Shown here: one piece after another, positions 7,435 through 14,493 of the stretch
Layout of the letters: every line of letters starts with the position of its first letter
How positions within the stretch are numbered: position 1 is the stretch's first letter
Origin: Spirochaetaceae bacterium
GTDB taxonomy: Bacteria; Spirochaetota; Spirochaetia; PWKH01
Assembly (NCBI GenBank): GCA_003557605.1
Contig: PWNW01000311.1
Location: 1 to 15,643, forward strand
DNA length: 15,643 nucleotides
Direction: 5' to 3'
Notes under the pieces: generated by a model
Databases searched by the model: none
What the model saw: the letters and a program-made list of their open reading frames with translations, nothing else
Told to the model about the DNA's origin: nothing
Position numbers and translations under genes: made by a program

Positions 7435-9053
7435 GTAACTTCCTCCTGTGCTTCATTGAGCATCCTTCGGTACTCACGTACGGTCATCCCGGCATGTTTC
7501 TTAAATACCAGGGAAAAGTAATGCGCATCCTCGTATCCCACCGTATCTGCTATTTCATAGGCGCAGAGGTTTGTTGTCTTGAGCAGCATTGACGCCTGCT
7601 GAATCCTGACTGCCGTAAGGTATTCCACAAAGGTCTTTCCGGTGGTCTGCTTAAAGTGTGCACTGAAATGGCTTGGGGAGATGCTCAGTTCACGGCAGAT
7701 TGTCTGCATGTTCAGGTCCTTCTCCCGATAGTGCTCCCCGATATACCGGCAGGCCTGAAGGATTTTCTGCTGCGTCGGGTCCATGCTTCTTCTGCTTATA
7801 TGCTCATGTATGCGGTCGATGAACTGGTAGAACCAGTCTTCAACATCCTCACGGCCCAGCATCGGGCGGCTGAGGATGAATTCATCCTCCGGTTCTGAAA
7901 AAACATCCATAACCGGTATTCCCGCCTCCTCCAAAAAGGCAATAATCGTGCTCAGCAGCAGATGAATTTGTATTCTCGCAAAGGGGAGGGAAATATGGTC
8001 TGCAAAAGTCTCAGTAAAAAAATCGCCAAGGATGCTTCGTGAATGCTCAGGCGGCTGGGTCTTCAGGGAACGAATTAGTGCATCCTCAAGGTCCTTGCGG
8101 GTTTCAGAGAGATCATGGGGAGCGAAATCGAGTTCATCTGCGGCAATAATGCGGTTCTTACCCAAAATAAACTGGTGGGAAAGGGCTTTTTGGGCATCCT
8201 TATAGGATTTCTGGATTTCACTGAGGTTTCCCCGGCACCTTCCAACACCGAAGGTGACCGTCAGGTGCATGCCTTCCTGGAGGGTCTTCATCAGTTCCGT
8301 GCACAGTTCCCTGCTTCTTCTCACAAGCCCTTTCTCATGCTGCTGCTGGAGAATGAATACCGGCTGTTCATCCTTGCTGTAGAACAGCATGTCGTCCTTC
8401 ATCAGCAGCCTGCTGCATGCATCAAATACCCTCAATGAATCTATGTCGGAGCTGACTCCGCTCTGCACGTCGTCCTTGGCAGGGGCGATCTCAAGAAGAA
8501 CACATAAAGAACGGGGGGCCTGTCCGGGGAGTTCGTAGGCGGCAAGCTCATCGTCAATTCTGGATTCAGGGATTTTTCCTGAAACAAGGCGGTTAAGAAA
8601 CCGTTCTCTGAGCACCGGCATGCTTTGACGCAGCTGCTCCTTCATCTGCTCCTGCTCAAGATGCCTGGTGCGCTCCCGGGAGATGTCGGCATGGGCCTGT
8701 GTAAGCACCTCCTCAAGCTCCTTTGCAGTGATCGGCTTCAGCAGCAGTTCCTTCACATGGTACTTGATAGCTTCCTGGGCATACTCAAATTCATCAAACC
8801 CGGTGAGCAGCAGCACGGAAATGTGAGGATGCTCTTCACTGATGAATCTGCTGAGTTCCAGCCCGTCCATTCCGGGCATGCATATGTCGGAAATCACCAA
8901 ATCCACATCGGGATGTTTCTTCAGGTGTTCCACCACCTGAGAACCGTTGGCGTATACCCCCGCCAGGGAAAAACCGCGGCCGGCCCAGTCAACACGTCTC
9001 TGGATCCCCTCCCGCACAATAATCTCATCATCAGCAAATACCGCTTGAAACAT
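7431..9053 (-). CDS. YesN-type response regulator, AraC-family DNA-binding
   Basis: This 540-residue cytoplasmic regulator has an N-terminal receiver domain (1 to about 120) with the acidic pair Asp8-Asp9, phospho-acceptor Asp56 in 'LVISDICMPGMDG', and the conserved Lys in 'LLLKP' near 105. A long linker of about 300 residues follows, as is usual in YesN proteins. The C-terminal AraC domain (about 435-535) has two helix-turn-helix units: 'NMQTICRELSISPSHFSAHFK' (in two parts, first helix pair) and 'AYEIADTVGYEDAHYFSLVF', a strongly conserved AraC signature. The ATG at 9053 has GGAG 6 nt upstream. It is the first gene of the six-gene operon and overlaps the kinase by 4 nt. By position it should activate this operon; no direct-repeat operator is obvious in the 77 nt upstream. 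Confidence 0.95.
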   Translation of the reverse strand: MFQAVFADDEIIVREGIQRRVDWAGRGFSLAGVYANGSQVVEHLKKHPDVDLVISDICMPGMDGLELSRFISEEHPHISVLLLTGFDEFEYAQEAIKYHVKELLLKPITAKELEEVLTQAHADISRERTRHLEQEQMKEQLRQSMPVLRERFLNRLVSGKIPESRIDDELAAYELPGQAPRSLCVLLEIAPAKDDVQSGVSSDIDSLRVFDACSRLLMKDDMLFYSKDEQPVFILQQQHEKGLVRRSRELCTELMKTLQEGMHLTVTFGVGRCRGNLSEIQKSYKDAQKALSHQFILGKNRIIAADELDFAPHDLSETRKDLEDALIRSLKTQPPEHSRSILGDFFTETFADHISLPFARIQIHLLLSTIIAFLEEAGIPVMDVFSEPEDEFILSRPMLGREDVEDWFYQFIDRIHEHISRRSMDPTQQKILQACRYIGEHYREKDLNMQTICRELSISPSHFSAHFKQTTGKTFVEYLTAVRIQQASMLLKTTNLCAYEIADTVGYEDAHYFSLVFKKHAGMTVREYRRMLNEAQEEVT

Positions 9054-9070
9054 AATCCGCTCCGAAACCT

Positions 9071-9099
9071 ATGGTACACCGATTCAATCCCTGAGGCAA
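9071..9099 (-). promoter_or_regulatory. Putative sigma-70 promoter of the sensor/transport operon
   Basis: On the minus strand TTGCCT (9094-9099) and TACCAT (9071-9076) are separated by exactly 17 bp. Each hexamer matches 4 of 6 consensus bases, as expected for an activator-dependent promoter. Transcription would start near 9064, leaving only about 11 nt before the regulator's ATG, just enough for the GGAG site. The short leader lowers confidence. Readthrough from the C69 gene is also possible because no terminator is seen between them. Confidence 0.42.
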
Positions 9100-9130
9100 G
9101 AGTGCGGTTTTTTCAGGTCAGAAGCAGATA

Positions 9131-10336
9131 TTAGTGCTGTGAAGTACCCCCGTCCAGTTCACTCTCGAACTTCAGGCCGTCTTCAAAGCAGGAGGCACTG
9201 ATGAGAGAAAGCTCATCAGCCTCCGCATCTGCGGCACGACTGATGCTTCGGTCAAATTCATCTTCCTTGTGCTTCAGCGCTTCAAGGATTTTTCTGCGCT
9301 GGGGGTCATCGAGGGAAATACGCTGGTTCATCCTTTTCTGATTCAGCTCGGCATAGGAATATGCTTCGCGGCGGCTTCGCATGAACTTAGGAACATGTTC
9401 TGATGCAGTCAGCGGTTTGAACAAGGACAGGCATGGGCAGGGGGAACCGGTTACCCAGACTATAGGAACGTTGAAGCGGTAGTCTGCAATCATGGATGCG
9501 GTGGTTTTAGAATTCACCAGTCCCCGGGCATGGACACACAGCGATTTCATGGAGGTTCGGATGGAGCGGTCATGGGTAAGGTGGCTTCTCAGGGCCTCTT
9601 TCATTCCCGAAACAGGAGAAGAGGGGGAGATGTCCTCCATATAAGCGAGGCTTCTGCTTCTGCGGAAATCACCCTTGGAGAAAAAGCTCATCACCGGATG
9701 TTCAAAATGCATCTTAACATCACAGTTATTCCTCAGACCGCCGGATGCATCATATTTTTTCCTGAGGGAGTACGCATTTGATATCGCTGCGGCACCATAT
9801 ATCTCCCTGCTTGCCCATGAAGAGCCCGAGGTTTCAAGGACAACTGCCTTCGTGCCGTCAATGATGAGAAAGGAGTTCTGGTAGTACAGCCGACCGTTTC
9901 TGCTGCCGTTGCCTCCCTGACCGTACTGTTCAATCAGTCCGGTGATGACCGAAACTGCCTCATCTGCATCGGCACTGCAGTGCAGCGCCAGCCTTAGAAT
10001 GTCCATGCCGAGCAGTCCCTGATCCCTCCGGCCTCTAGGCACCCTGCGGGAAAATACCGCTTCGTTGCCAATGGCAACTCCCTTGGTGTTAATTCCCATC
10101 TCAGCTCCCCAAATCCATGACGGGCAGCTCAGCAGGGCAGGATAGGGCATCTTCAGCGAAGAAGCCGCCTTCTCCAGGGTCCTGAACTGGGTGTTCAGAT
10201 ACGGAGGATGCTCATCTTCAGGCTTCTGGAGCTCTCCGTGCGTATAGAGAAGAAGCTGAAGCTCTCCCGGGTCACGGTCAGAGTTTTTCCCAAAGATGGC
10301 AGCTTTTTCAGAAATGAAGCACATGGTATCACACAT
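9131..10336 (-). CDS. Peptidase C69 / secernin-like N-terminal nucleophile hydrolase
   Basis: This 401-residue protein resembles the secernin branch of family C69 (PepD-type dipeptidases). The start is set at 10336 because it gives MCDTM: removal of Met exposes Cys2, the N-terminal nucleophile, and 'FGKNSDRDPGE' (15-25) is the family motif that follows. GGAGG lies 7 nt upstream and a promoter lies just beyond. The frame extends to 10387, but that would bury the Cys and overlap the -35 box. Further family-like elements are 'WIWGAEMGINTKGVAIGNEAV' (in two parts, a conserved central motif), 'GLLGMDILRLAL' and a Glu/Lys-rich C-terminal helical region. The likely reaction is amide or dipeptide hydrolysis, cytoplasmic; several secernins have no shown peptidase activity. 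It stands alone on this strand, 77 nt upstream of the regulator gene. Confidence 0.85.
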   Translation of the reverse strand: MCDTMCFISEKAAIFGKNSDRDPGELQLLLYTHGELQKPEDEHPPYLNTQFRTLEKAASSLKMPYPALLSCPSWIWGAEMGINTKGVAIGNEAVFSRRVPRGRRDQGLLGMDILRLALHCSADADEAVSVITGLIEQYGQGGNGSRNGRLYYQNSFLIIDGTKAVVLETSGSSWASREIYGAAAISNAYSLRKKYDASGGLRNNCDVKMHFEHPVMSFFSKGDFRRSRSLAYMEDISPSSPVSGMKEALRSHLTHDRSIRTSMKSLCVHARGLVNSKTTASMIADYRFNVPIVWVTGSPCPCLSLFKPLTASEHVPKFMRSRREAYSYAELNQKRMNQRISLDDPQRRKILEALKHKEDEFDRSISRAADAEADELSLISASCFEDGLKFESELDGGTSQH

Positions 10337-10358
10337 AGGAAGGCCTCCGTATAAGTGC

Positions 10359-10387
10359 ATAATACCCTGCAGATGGTGCTTCATCAA
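10359..10387 (-). promoter_or_regulatory. Sigma-70 promoter of the C69 peptidase gene
   Basis: On the minus strand TTGATG (10382-10387) and TATTAT (10359-10364) are separated by 17 bp, with 4/6 and 5/6 consensus matches. Transcription should begin near 10352, giving a leader of about 15 nt that contains GGAGG (10344-10348) and then the ATG at 10336. The fit supports the shorter start of the peptidase. Confidence 0.7.
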
Positions 10388-10462
10388 TATGATTGTTTAG
10401 AATCAGAACTGTTTTGCACGCTATTGCCCTGCCTGATTTCATGAGAAAGATAATTTAAGGTG

Positions 10463-10491
10463 TTTACATATGGGGTTCTTTGGGGTGTAAT
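10463..10491 (+). promoter_or_regulatory. Sigma-70 promoter predicting a leaderless mRNA
   Basis: TTTACA (10463-10468) and TGTAAT (10486-10491) are separated by 17 bp and each matches 5 of 6 consensus bases. The expected transcription start, about 7 nt past the -10 box, falls at 10498, which is the A of the ATG of the ATPase gene. No usable Shine-Dalgarno sequence precedes that ATG (AGAGG is only 1 nt away), consistent with leaderless translation. Confidence 0.62.
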
Positions 10492-10497
10492 AGAGGT

Positions 10498-11616
10498 ATG
10501 ATTCGGCGATTTCCGGAAGTACCCCAGGTAACGGGGCTGATGCTGCTGGTCGGTATGAAGGGTTCGGGTATAAGCACCTGGATTCGGACTCAGGTGAAGC
10601 CCGAGGTATACATCGACCTGGAAGATGCTGAAAAAGTTTCGGATTTGACAGATCACCCTGAGCTGATTGAAGAACTGCTGCCGAAGGGCAATGCACTGGC
10701 GGTGATCGATGAGGTGTCAGCTGCACCGAAACTGGCCCGTCTGCTGTTCAGTGCTGCAGCCTCCAGAAATGCTCCATGCATTATTACCGCTTCTGATACC
10801 CTGCTGCTGCGAGACGGAGCATATCAGCAGTATCCGGTACGGTATATGCATCCGCTCACCGCAGCGGAATTCGGTGATGATTTTTCGTTAGAGACATCGC
10901 TGAAATTTGGCCATCTGTGTACAGCTCAGAGGCCCTATGACAAAATCACCTGCCTGAATCAGTATGTAAGCACCGCCGTGATGAAGAAAATTGATGCACA
11001 TCGGCTGGTGAAGCGTCCTGAAATCTTCTCCAAGTTTCTTATTGCTGCAGCTATGCGCCACGGAGAGGTTCCCTCCATTTCTTCGGCAGCCCGGGAGTGC
11101 GGCATCAGCAGGCAGACTGCTTCAGCCTGGTTCAGCCTGCTCACTGAACTTCTGATAGGAGCATATCTTCCCGTACAAACCCTTCGAGGTGCTTCACATG
11201 ACAGGCAGTTTTACTTTACTGATGCAGGACTCTACCAGGTGTTCAGGCCCAGGGGCATCCTGGATGAACTGGAGGTAATCGGTCATGCAGCCCGAAGGGG
11301 GCTGCTGTTTCAGGAAGTGAGGGCATGGTGCGAGTATCTCCTTCCCGGGGCACGGATGTTCTCCTGGAGGGCAGATGCAGAGAGCACAGCGGATATCGCA
11401 GTTGAGCATCACGGCACCCTGAAGGCCTTTCATACGGCACACGACGATGACGTGAGGCCCTGTGACCTGAAGGGGCTGGAAGCATTCGGCAGGGCATTTC
11501 CAGATTCACAAAGATATCTTTTACTGCCGGAAGGTCAGAAGGATACCTCAAAAAGCATCACCGTTGTCCCCATGGCCGAAGCATTAAGGCAGCTTCCGGT
11601 GCTGCTGACATCCTGA
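10498..11616 (+). CDS. AAA/DUF4143-type ATPase with degenerate catalytic motifs
   Basis: This 372-residue protein has the layout of AAA_14-DUF4143 proteins, a common bacterial family of unknown role. The N-terminal P-loop region reads GMKGSGIST (19-27), where the canonical pattern G-x4-G-K-[ST] has Ile25 instead of Lys. Walker B is intact (AVIDE, Asp71-Glu72), and 'CIITASDTLLL' (94-104) matches the sensor-1 'GSS..LL' region. A helix-turn-helix-like segment 'ISSAARECGISRQTASAWF' (194-212) and 'FYFTDAGLYQVF' (238-249) are typical DUF4143 elements. In the C-terminal nuclease-like part, 'FSWRADAESTADIAV' corresponds to the usual Y-W-R..EVDF, and the IEVK motif is replaced by FHTA (311-314). It may therefore bind but not hydrolyse ATP. 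The ATG at 10498 is chosen because a longer TTG start at 10480 would overlap the -10 box. Confidence 0.8.
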   Translation: MIRRFPEVPQVTGLMLLVGMKGSGISTWIRTQVKPEVYIDLEDAEKVSDLTDHPELIEELLPKGNALAVIDEVSAAPKLARLLFSAAASRNAPCIITASDTLLLRDGAYQQYPVRYMHPLTAAEFGDDFSLETSLKFGHLCTAQRPYDKITCLNQYVSTAVMKKIDAHRLVKRPEIFSKFLIAAAMRHGEVPSISSAARECGISRQTASAWFSLLTELLIGAYLPVQTLRGASHDRQFYFTDAGLYQVFRPRGILDELEVIGHAARRGLLFQEVRAWCEYLLPGARMFSWRADAESTADIAVEHHGTLKAFHTAHDDDVRPCDLKGLEAFGRAFPDSQRYLLLPEGQKDTSKSITVVPMAEALRQLPVLLTS

Positions 11617-11660
11617 ATAAACATCTTGTCATGGTGATCTTGAGAAGGTAGGATGGCGGT

Positions 11661-12761
11661 ATGAAAATAATTTCCTGCAGGATCCATCAGCTTACAGTTC
11701 CTCTCAAACGGCCCTTTGTCACCGCATTGAGGACCTTGGAAGAGGTGACGACAAACTTGCTTACCCTGGAGACCGATACCGGTCTCACTGGATACGGTGA
11801 GGCACCTCCCACAGTGCAGATAACAGGGGAGAGCTCAGAGACGATCCGCGGGGCCCTGGCCGACCTCATCATTCCCTTGTTTCTGGGAAGGGACCCAAGG
11901 CACATTGAGGACAATCGGCTGGTGCTGAAGCACTCCGTGAAGGGAAACACCAGCGCCAAGGCGGCCATGGACATGGCCCTGTATGATCTTGCCGCCCAGT
12001 CCTATGACGTCCCGGTGCACCTGTTCATCGGCGGAGGCAGGAGGGAACTTGAGACTGACATTACCATCAGCACTGCCCCTGCGTCCCAGATGGCAGATGA
12101 TGCCCGTGCTGCGGTGCAGGAGGGGTACCGGGTCCTGAAGGTGAAAGCCGGGAAGCACCCTGATGAAGATATTGAACGAATTCTCGCAGTGCACCACGCT
12201 GCAGGACCGGAAATCCCCCTGCGCATAGATGCTAACCAGGGCTGGAGGGCCCATGAGGCAGTTCGTATTATCAGGCATCTTCTGGAACAGCAGGTGCCCA
12301 TTGACCTGGTGGAGCAGCCGGTGCGCGCCGATGATCTCGAAGGCCTTGCCTATGCCGTCAAATCTCTGAGCACTGCAGTGGCAGCTGATGAATCGGTCTT
12401 CTCTCCCGCTGATGCCATCAGGGTGCTTCAAAACAGATCAGCTGATGTAATAAACATAAAACTTATGAAGTCAGGAGGAATCGCTGAAGCCCTGACCATC
12501 TGCAGGATTGCAGAGACCTTCAAGGTTCCCTGCATGGTCGGCTGCATGATGGAATCCCCGGTGGGGGTGCAGGCAGCGGGGCATCTTGCCGCTGCGGTGC
12601 AGGGTGTTACCAGAGTAGACCTTGATCCTCCTGTTCTGTGTGCGGAAAATCCGGTGATGGGGGGAGCGGAGTTTTTGAAATCCAGGATTATCCTTTCCGA
12701 TGAACCGGGATTCGGTATTATCGGGATCCGGGGACTCAAGGAGATCGCATGGATCAGGTGA
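11661..12761 (+). CDS. Dipeptide epimerase (L-Ala-D/L-Glu epimerase type, enolase superfamily)
   Basis: This 366-residue muconate-lactonising/mandelate-racemase-fold enzyme has a complete dipeptide-epimerase active site: the KxK pair Lys160/Lys162 in 'VLKVKAG', metal ligands Asp190, Glu218 and Asp243, the opposing base Lys267 in 'INIKLMKSGG', and the Asp320-x-Asp322 pair ('VDLDPP') that holds the substrate's alpha-ammonium group. The positions fit the family numbering of B. subtilis YkfB closely. The expected reaction is epimerisation of the C-terminal residue of a dipeptide, classically L-Ala-D-Glu to L-Ala-L-Glu in muropeptide recycling, though family members vary in dipeptide preference. 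The ATG at 11661 has AGGA 7 nt upstream. It is 44 nt after the ATPase gene with no terminator between, and overlaps the acetyltransferase gene by 13 nt. Confidence 0.93.
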   Translation: MKIISCRIHQLTVPLKRPFVTALRTLEEVTTNLLTLETDTGLTGYGEAPPTVQITGESSETIRGALADLIIPLFLGRDPRHIEDNRLVLKHSVKGNTSAKAAMDMALYDLAAQSYDVPVHLFIGGGRRELETDITISTAPASQMADDARAAVQEGYRVLKVKAGKHPDEDIERILAVHHAAGPEIPLRIDANQGWRAHEAVRIIRHLLEQQVPIDLVEQPVRADDLEGLAYAVKSLSTAVAADESVFSPADAIRVLQNRSADVINIKLMKSGGIAEALTICRIAETFKVPCMVGCMMESPVGVQAAGHLAAAVQGVTRVDLDPPVLCAENPVMGGAEFLKSRIILSDEPGFGIIGIRGLKEIAWIR

Positions 12762-13336
12762 CGGGTGCCGGCATGATTATTGATCTGCATACCGCTTCAA
12801 GGGAGATCAGGTGCTGTGCTGCAGAGATGCTGCATCGGGTCTTCACATCCATGGGAATCCCTGCCTGGGACACAGCAGATAAGGCACATCAGGAGGTCTC
12901 CGAATGCCTCAGCAGCTCATATGCTGCCCTGGGGTATGCCGAGGGGGAGACTCTCTTCGGATGGATCGGTGCCCGCCCGATGTACGGGCAGGTTACCTGG
13001 GAGCTCCATCCCCTGGTTGTTGATGATGCCTGGCAGGGCAAGGGAGTGGGAAGAGCGCTGGTCCTTGCCCTGGAAGCCCGGCTGGCTGATGCCGGGGCTG
13101 TGAATATGGTACTGGGAAGTGATGATGAGACCGGTGCAACCAGTCTCTACGGAAAAGACTTTACCCGGGAACCCCTTTTTCCCGCACTTGAGCAGATACA
13201 GAATCTCTCCCGGCATCCCTTTGGGTTTTACCAGAAGATGGGATACCGTATCGTCGGGGTGATCCCCGACGCAGAGGGGCTGGGAAAACATGATATTCTG
13301 ATGTGGAAGCGCATTCGACGGGGAGGAACCGCTTGA
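12749..13336 (+). CDS. GNAT acetyltransferase, AAC(6')-like
   Basis: This 195-residue cytoplasmic enzyme has one GNAT domain. The acetyl-CoA pyrophosphate-binding motif is QGKGVG (96-101), preceded by the strand 'VTWELHPLVV' (82-91). 'LGSDDETGATSLYGKDF' (122-138) and 'HPFGFYQKMGYRIVGVIPDA' (156-175) form the C-terminal half, a combination I associate with proteins annotated as aminoglycoside N-6'-acetyltransferases. The real substrate cannot be inferred from that label; chromosomal relatives often have no shown resistance role. The ATG at 12749 is favoured because AAGGAG lies 5 nt upstream, inside the epimerase gene; an ATG at 12773 has no ribosome site. The gene overlaps the epimerase by 13 nt and the reductase by 4 nt, so the three are probably translated together. 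Confidence 0.85.
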   Translation: MDQVTGAGMIIDLHTASREIRCCAAEMLHRVFTSMGIPAWDTADKAHQEVSECLSSSYAALGYAEGETLFGWIGARPMYGQVTWELHPLVVDDAWQGKGVGRALVLALEARLADAGAVNMVLGSDDETGATSLYGKDFTREPLFPALEQIQNLSRHPFGFYQKMGYRIVGVIPDAEGLGKHDILMWKRIRRGGTA

Positions 13337-14493
13337 AAAACAGAACATTGGGACGTACGGGATTGAAGGTGGGAGAAATCGGCCTTGGTACTGAGCATGT
13401 GGTGCCCCAGCCTCAGCATGTTCTTAATGATGTGATTTCACTGGCAATTGAACACGGGGTGAACTACATTGATTTTTTCTATCCCCAGGCCCAGTACCGT
13501 GACAGTATGGGAAAGGCCCTGGAAGGCAAAAGGGACCGGGTGGTGATTGCCGGTCATCTCGGTGCGGTGTCCCTGGACGGCCAGTACCACCGCACCCGGG
13601 ACCCCCGTTTGTGTGAAGATGCGTTCCACGACCTGCTCAAGCGGCTGAATACTGACTGCATTGATGTGATGATGCTTCATTACATTGATGAGATGTCTGA
13701 TCTGCAGGAGTCCCTGGAGGGGCCGTTTATGGAGCTTGCCCAGAAACTTCTCCGTCAAGGAAAAGCCCGGTATCTTGGAATGAGCACCCATGAGCCTGCC
13801 GCAGGGATTGCGGCAGTCCAGACAGGGATGATAGATACGGTCATGTTTTCCATCAACCCTGCCTTTGATATCCTCGGCCATATCGGATCCCAGGGGACCG
13901 AGGAACGGGCGGCGAAAAGAAGCAGCGAGCTTACCCGGGATGATGCTGCACGGGTTTACCGGGGGAGAAAGGAGTTTTACAGCCTCTGCGTCAGGGAGAA
14001 CATTGGGATCACCGCTATGAAACCCTATGCCGCAGGATGGCTGCTTTCAGGAAAAACCCTGAAGAAGCCTTTTACCCCGGTTCAGTGCCTTCATTTTGCC
14101 CTCACCAGACCAGCTGCAGCTGCGGCGGTTCCGGGGGTAAGGGACGTGAAGGAGCTTGAAGAAGCGCTGCAGTATGTTGATGCGGACGGTGACATGAAGG
14201 ACTGCAGCGCCCTGATCAGGGACCATGACTGGAGTCTCCGGGGAAACTGCATGTACTGCAGTCACTGTCTTCCCTGTCCCTCACAAATAGATATTGCTCA
14301 GACCATCAGGCTTATTGATGCCGCCGGTGATGATATGACAGATCAGCTCAGGAAGGAATATGCATCAATGACGGCATCTGCATCGGACTGCATACAGTGC
14401 GGCGACTGCGAACAGCGGTGTCCCTTCGGTGTACCGGTGATATCCCGCATGGAGGAGGGGACTCTTCTGTTTCAGGACATCAGCTGCCTGTAA
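13333..14493 (+). CDS. Aldo/keto reductase with two C-terminal 4Fe-4S motifs (COG1453-like)
   Basis: This 386-residue protein has an aldo/keto-reductase TIM barrel (about 1-290) followed by a ferredoxin-like tail. The start MKNRTLGRTGLKVGEIGLG is classical for the family. Asp47 and His116 ('MMLHYID') match two members of the catalytic tetrad, but at the usual Lys position the protein has 'IAGHLG', His75 replacing Lys. The tail has Cys306/309/312/315 (C-x2-C-x2-C-x2-C-P) and Cys353/356/359/363 (C-x2-C-x2-C-x3-C-P), each enough for one 4Fe-4S cluster, so electron transfer rather than simple NADPH-carbonyl chemistry is likely. The TTG at 13333 overlaps the acetyltransferase stop (TTGA), with GGAGG 6 nt upstream; an in-frame GTG at 13303 is less likely. 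The substrate is unknown. Confidence 0.9.
   Translation: MKNRTLGRTGLKVGEIGLGTEHVVPQPQHVLNDVISLAIEHGVNYIDFFYPQAQYRDSMGKALEGKRDRVVIAGHLGAVSLDGQYHRTRDPRLCEDAFHDLLKRLNTDCIDVMMLHYIDEMSDLQESLEGPFMELAQKLLRQGKARYLGMSTHEPAAGIAAVQTGMIDTVMFSINPAFDILGHIGSQGTEERAAKRSSELTRDDAARVYRGRKEFYSLCVRENIGITAMKPYAAGWLLSGKTLKKPFTPVQCLHFALTRPAAAAAVPGVRDVKELEEALQYVDADGDMKDCSALIRDHDWSLRGNCMYCSHCLPCPSQIDIAQTIRLIDAAGDDMTDQLRKEYASMTASASDCIQCGDCEQRCPFGVPVISRMEEGTLLFQDISCL

Noticed and set aside
9077..9130. Possible terminator (run of T at 9108-9113) after the C69 gene
   Set aside because: The T-run is on the plus strand where no gene ends, and no GC-rich stem adjoins it; on the relevant strand it is an A-run.
8625..9134. 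169-codon plus-strand frame antisense to the response regulator
   Set aside because: Length is explained by shadow coding of a long real gene; no recognisable domain and no ribosome site.
10384..10726. Minus-strand frames across the divergent promoter region
   Set aside because: They overlap both promoters and the start of the ATPase gene and show low-complexity, non-protein-like composition.
11835..12431. 198-codon minus-strand frame antisense to the epimerase
   Set aside because: The epimerase on the other strand has a full active site; this frame has no family features.
12749..13336. Acetyltransferase as an acquired aminoglycoside-resistance gene
   Set aside because: No integron, insertion sequence or composition change surrounds it, and it is embedded by overlaps in a metabolic-looking operon; the family label alone does not show resistance.
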